The notes below the pieces were generated by a model. The model saw only the letters and a list, made by a program, of their open reading frames with translations. It was not told where the DNA came from and ran no database searches. Positions 12,704 through 12,949 of a stretch of 12,949 nt of DNA are shown here, one piece after another. The position numbers were made by a program, and so were the translations under genes. How positions within the stretch are numbered: position 1 is the first letter of the stretch; the number at the start of each line of letters is the position of its first letter. Origin of the DNA: UBA1568 sp964488025 (lineage in GTDB: Bacteria; Patescibacteriota; Minisyncoccia; Moranbacterales; UBA1568); the NCBI GenBank assembly GCA_964488025.1, contig CAZATJ010000021.1, positions 1 through 12,949 on the forward strand, given 5' to 3'.

Positions 12704-12757
12704 AAAAAAACCGCCCCAGGGGCGGTCTTACGATGCTTTTGAAAAGGCGGTTTTTTT
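12704..12757. terminator. Bidirectional terminator with competing hairpins
   Basis: AAAAAAACCGCC (12704-12715) is perfectly inverted as GGCGGTTTTTTT (12746-12757), 12 bp with a 30-nt loop, with a T run in each direction. A second hairpin, CCGCCCC (12711-12717) with GGGGCGG (12719-12725), shares the left arm and, on the minus strand, is followed directly by seven T. The left arm can therefore pair with either of two partners. On the minus strand this lies just upstream of the small cysteine gene, so it ends an upstream transcript, works as an attenuator, or both. Confidence 0.7.
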
Positions 12758-12820
12758 GTGGATGTGGTGGTTCATTAGTAAATACTGTACACCCTCTTGA
12801 AAAAACGCGCAAGCCATTTT

Positions 12821-12949
12821 TTATGGGGGGACATTCTCCCTTCCAAGCAATTCTCTGGTGCCGTCAGAACCCCGGCGCGGTTCTGACTGAAACTTACGCC
12901 AAAACTTTTCGTAAAACGAAAAGACCATGCTTTTGGCTCCACATTCGCC
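12821..12949 (-). CDS. Possible C-terminal end of a minus-strand ORF (partial)
   Basis: An open frame of 42 codons runs in from the right edge and stops with TAA at 12823-12821. Read from the edge it gives GECGAKSMVFSFYEKFWRKF, then a basic, Ser/Arg/Glu-rich tail ending ENVPP. There is an internal ATG at 12928. I do not recognise it. Two perfect inverted repeats lie inside the frame (12863-12887 and 12905-12923), which is unusual for coding sequence, so it may be non-coding structured DNA that happens to be open. The next element in its direction is the bidirectional terminator at 12704-12757, which fits a gene end. Confidence 0.3.
   Translation of the reverse strand, partial: GECGAKSMVFSFYEKFWRKFQSEPRRGSDGTRELLGRENVPP
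12863..12887. repeat. Perfect 9-bp inverted repeat
   Basis: GTCAGAACC (12863-12871) and GGTTCTGAC (12879-12887) flank a 7-nt GC-rich loop. There is no T run on either side, so it is not a terminator. It falls inside the short open frame at the right edge. Confidence 0.7.
12905..12923. repeat. Perfect 8-bp inverted repeat
   Basis: CTTTTCGT (12905-12912) and ACGAAAAG (12916-12923) flank AAA. It lies 17 bp from the previous inverted repeat. Together they may be a small dispersed palindromic element or an RNA structure. Confidence 0.65.

Noticed and set aside
12429..12812. 127-codon version of the small cysteine protein
   Set aside because: The first 51 codons would translate through two terminator-like hairpins, and the strong Shine-Dalgarno points to ATG 12659.

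Overview
The window looks like a chromosomal piece of a Candidate Phyla Radiation (Patescibacteria) bacterium, most likely of the Parcubacteria type. This is an inference from gene content and style: a lone 23S-5S rRNA end with no tRNA in the spacer, RNase J with a long disordered N-terminal extension, an archaeal-type bifunctional phosphoglucose/phosphomannose isomerase, an orphan membrane-anchored peptide-binding protein without permease genes, a single-pass surface protein with an NQNE-type cysteine cluster, few Shine-Dalgarno sequences and very short leaders. TGA acts as an ordinary stop, so the glycine-TGA code of some CPR lineages does not apply.

Layout. 1-730: 3' end of 23S rRNA, a complete 5S rRNA and its terminator. 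732-2583: a small accessory segment with a candidate ~90-nt structured RNA, a DUF3800 gene on the minus strand, and a divergent unrecognised charged protein whose promoter has eight G between its -35 and -10 boxes. The segment is closed on the right by a second copy of the 5S 3' end plus the rRNA terminator (2584-2695), so it looks inserted at, or duplicated around, the 3' end of the 5S gene. 2741-4747: a surface protein with one membrane anchor, then rodA (cell-wall elongation). 4945-6922: secG and an overlapping peptide-binding protein. 7042-8070: sugar-phosphate isomerase. 8200-8283: tRNA-Leu(CAG). 8411-10516: RNase J. 10671-12349: trpS and an HD-domain hydrolase. 12356-12949: a bidirectional terminator, a small four-cysteine protein on the minus strand, a second bidirectional terminator, and a short open frame running off the right edge.

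Most of the plus-strand genes are core functions: ribosome components, protein export, wall growth, sugar-phosphate interconversion, RNA decay and tRNA charging. They sit behind individual promoters with consensus-like or extended -10 boxes (2718, 4890, 7021, 10633). The parts that deserve attention are the segment bracketed by 5S repeats, the altered active-site motif in RNase J, and the minus-strand small gene placed behind a terminator-like hairpin.
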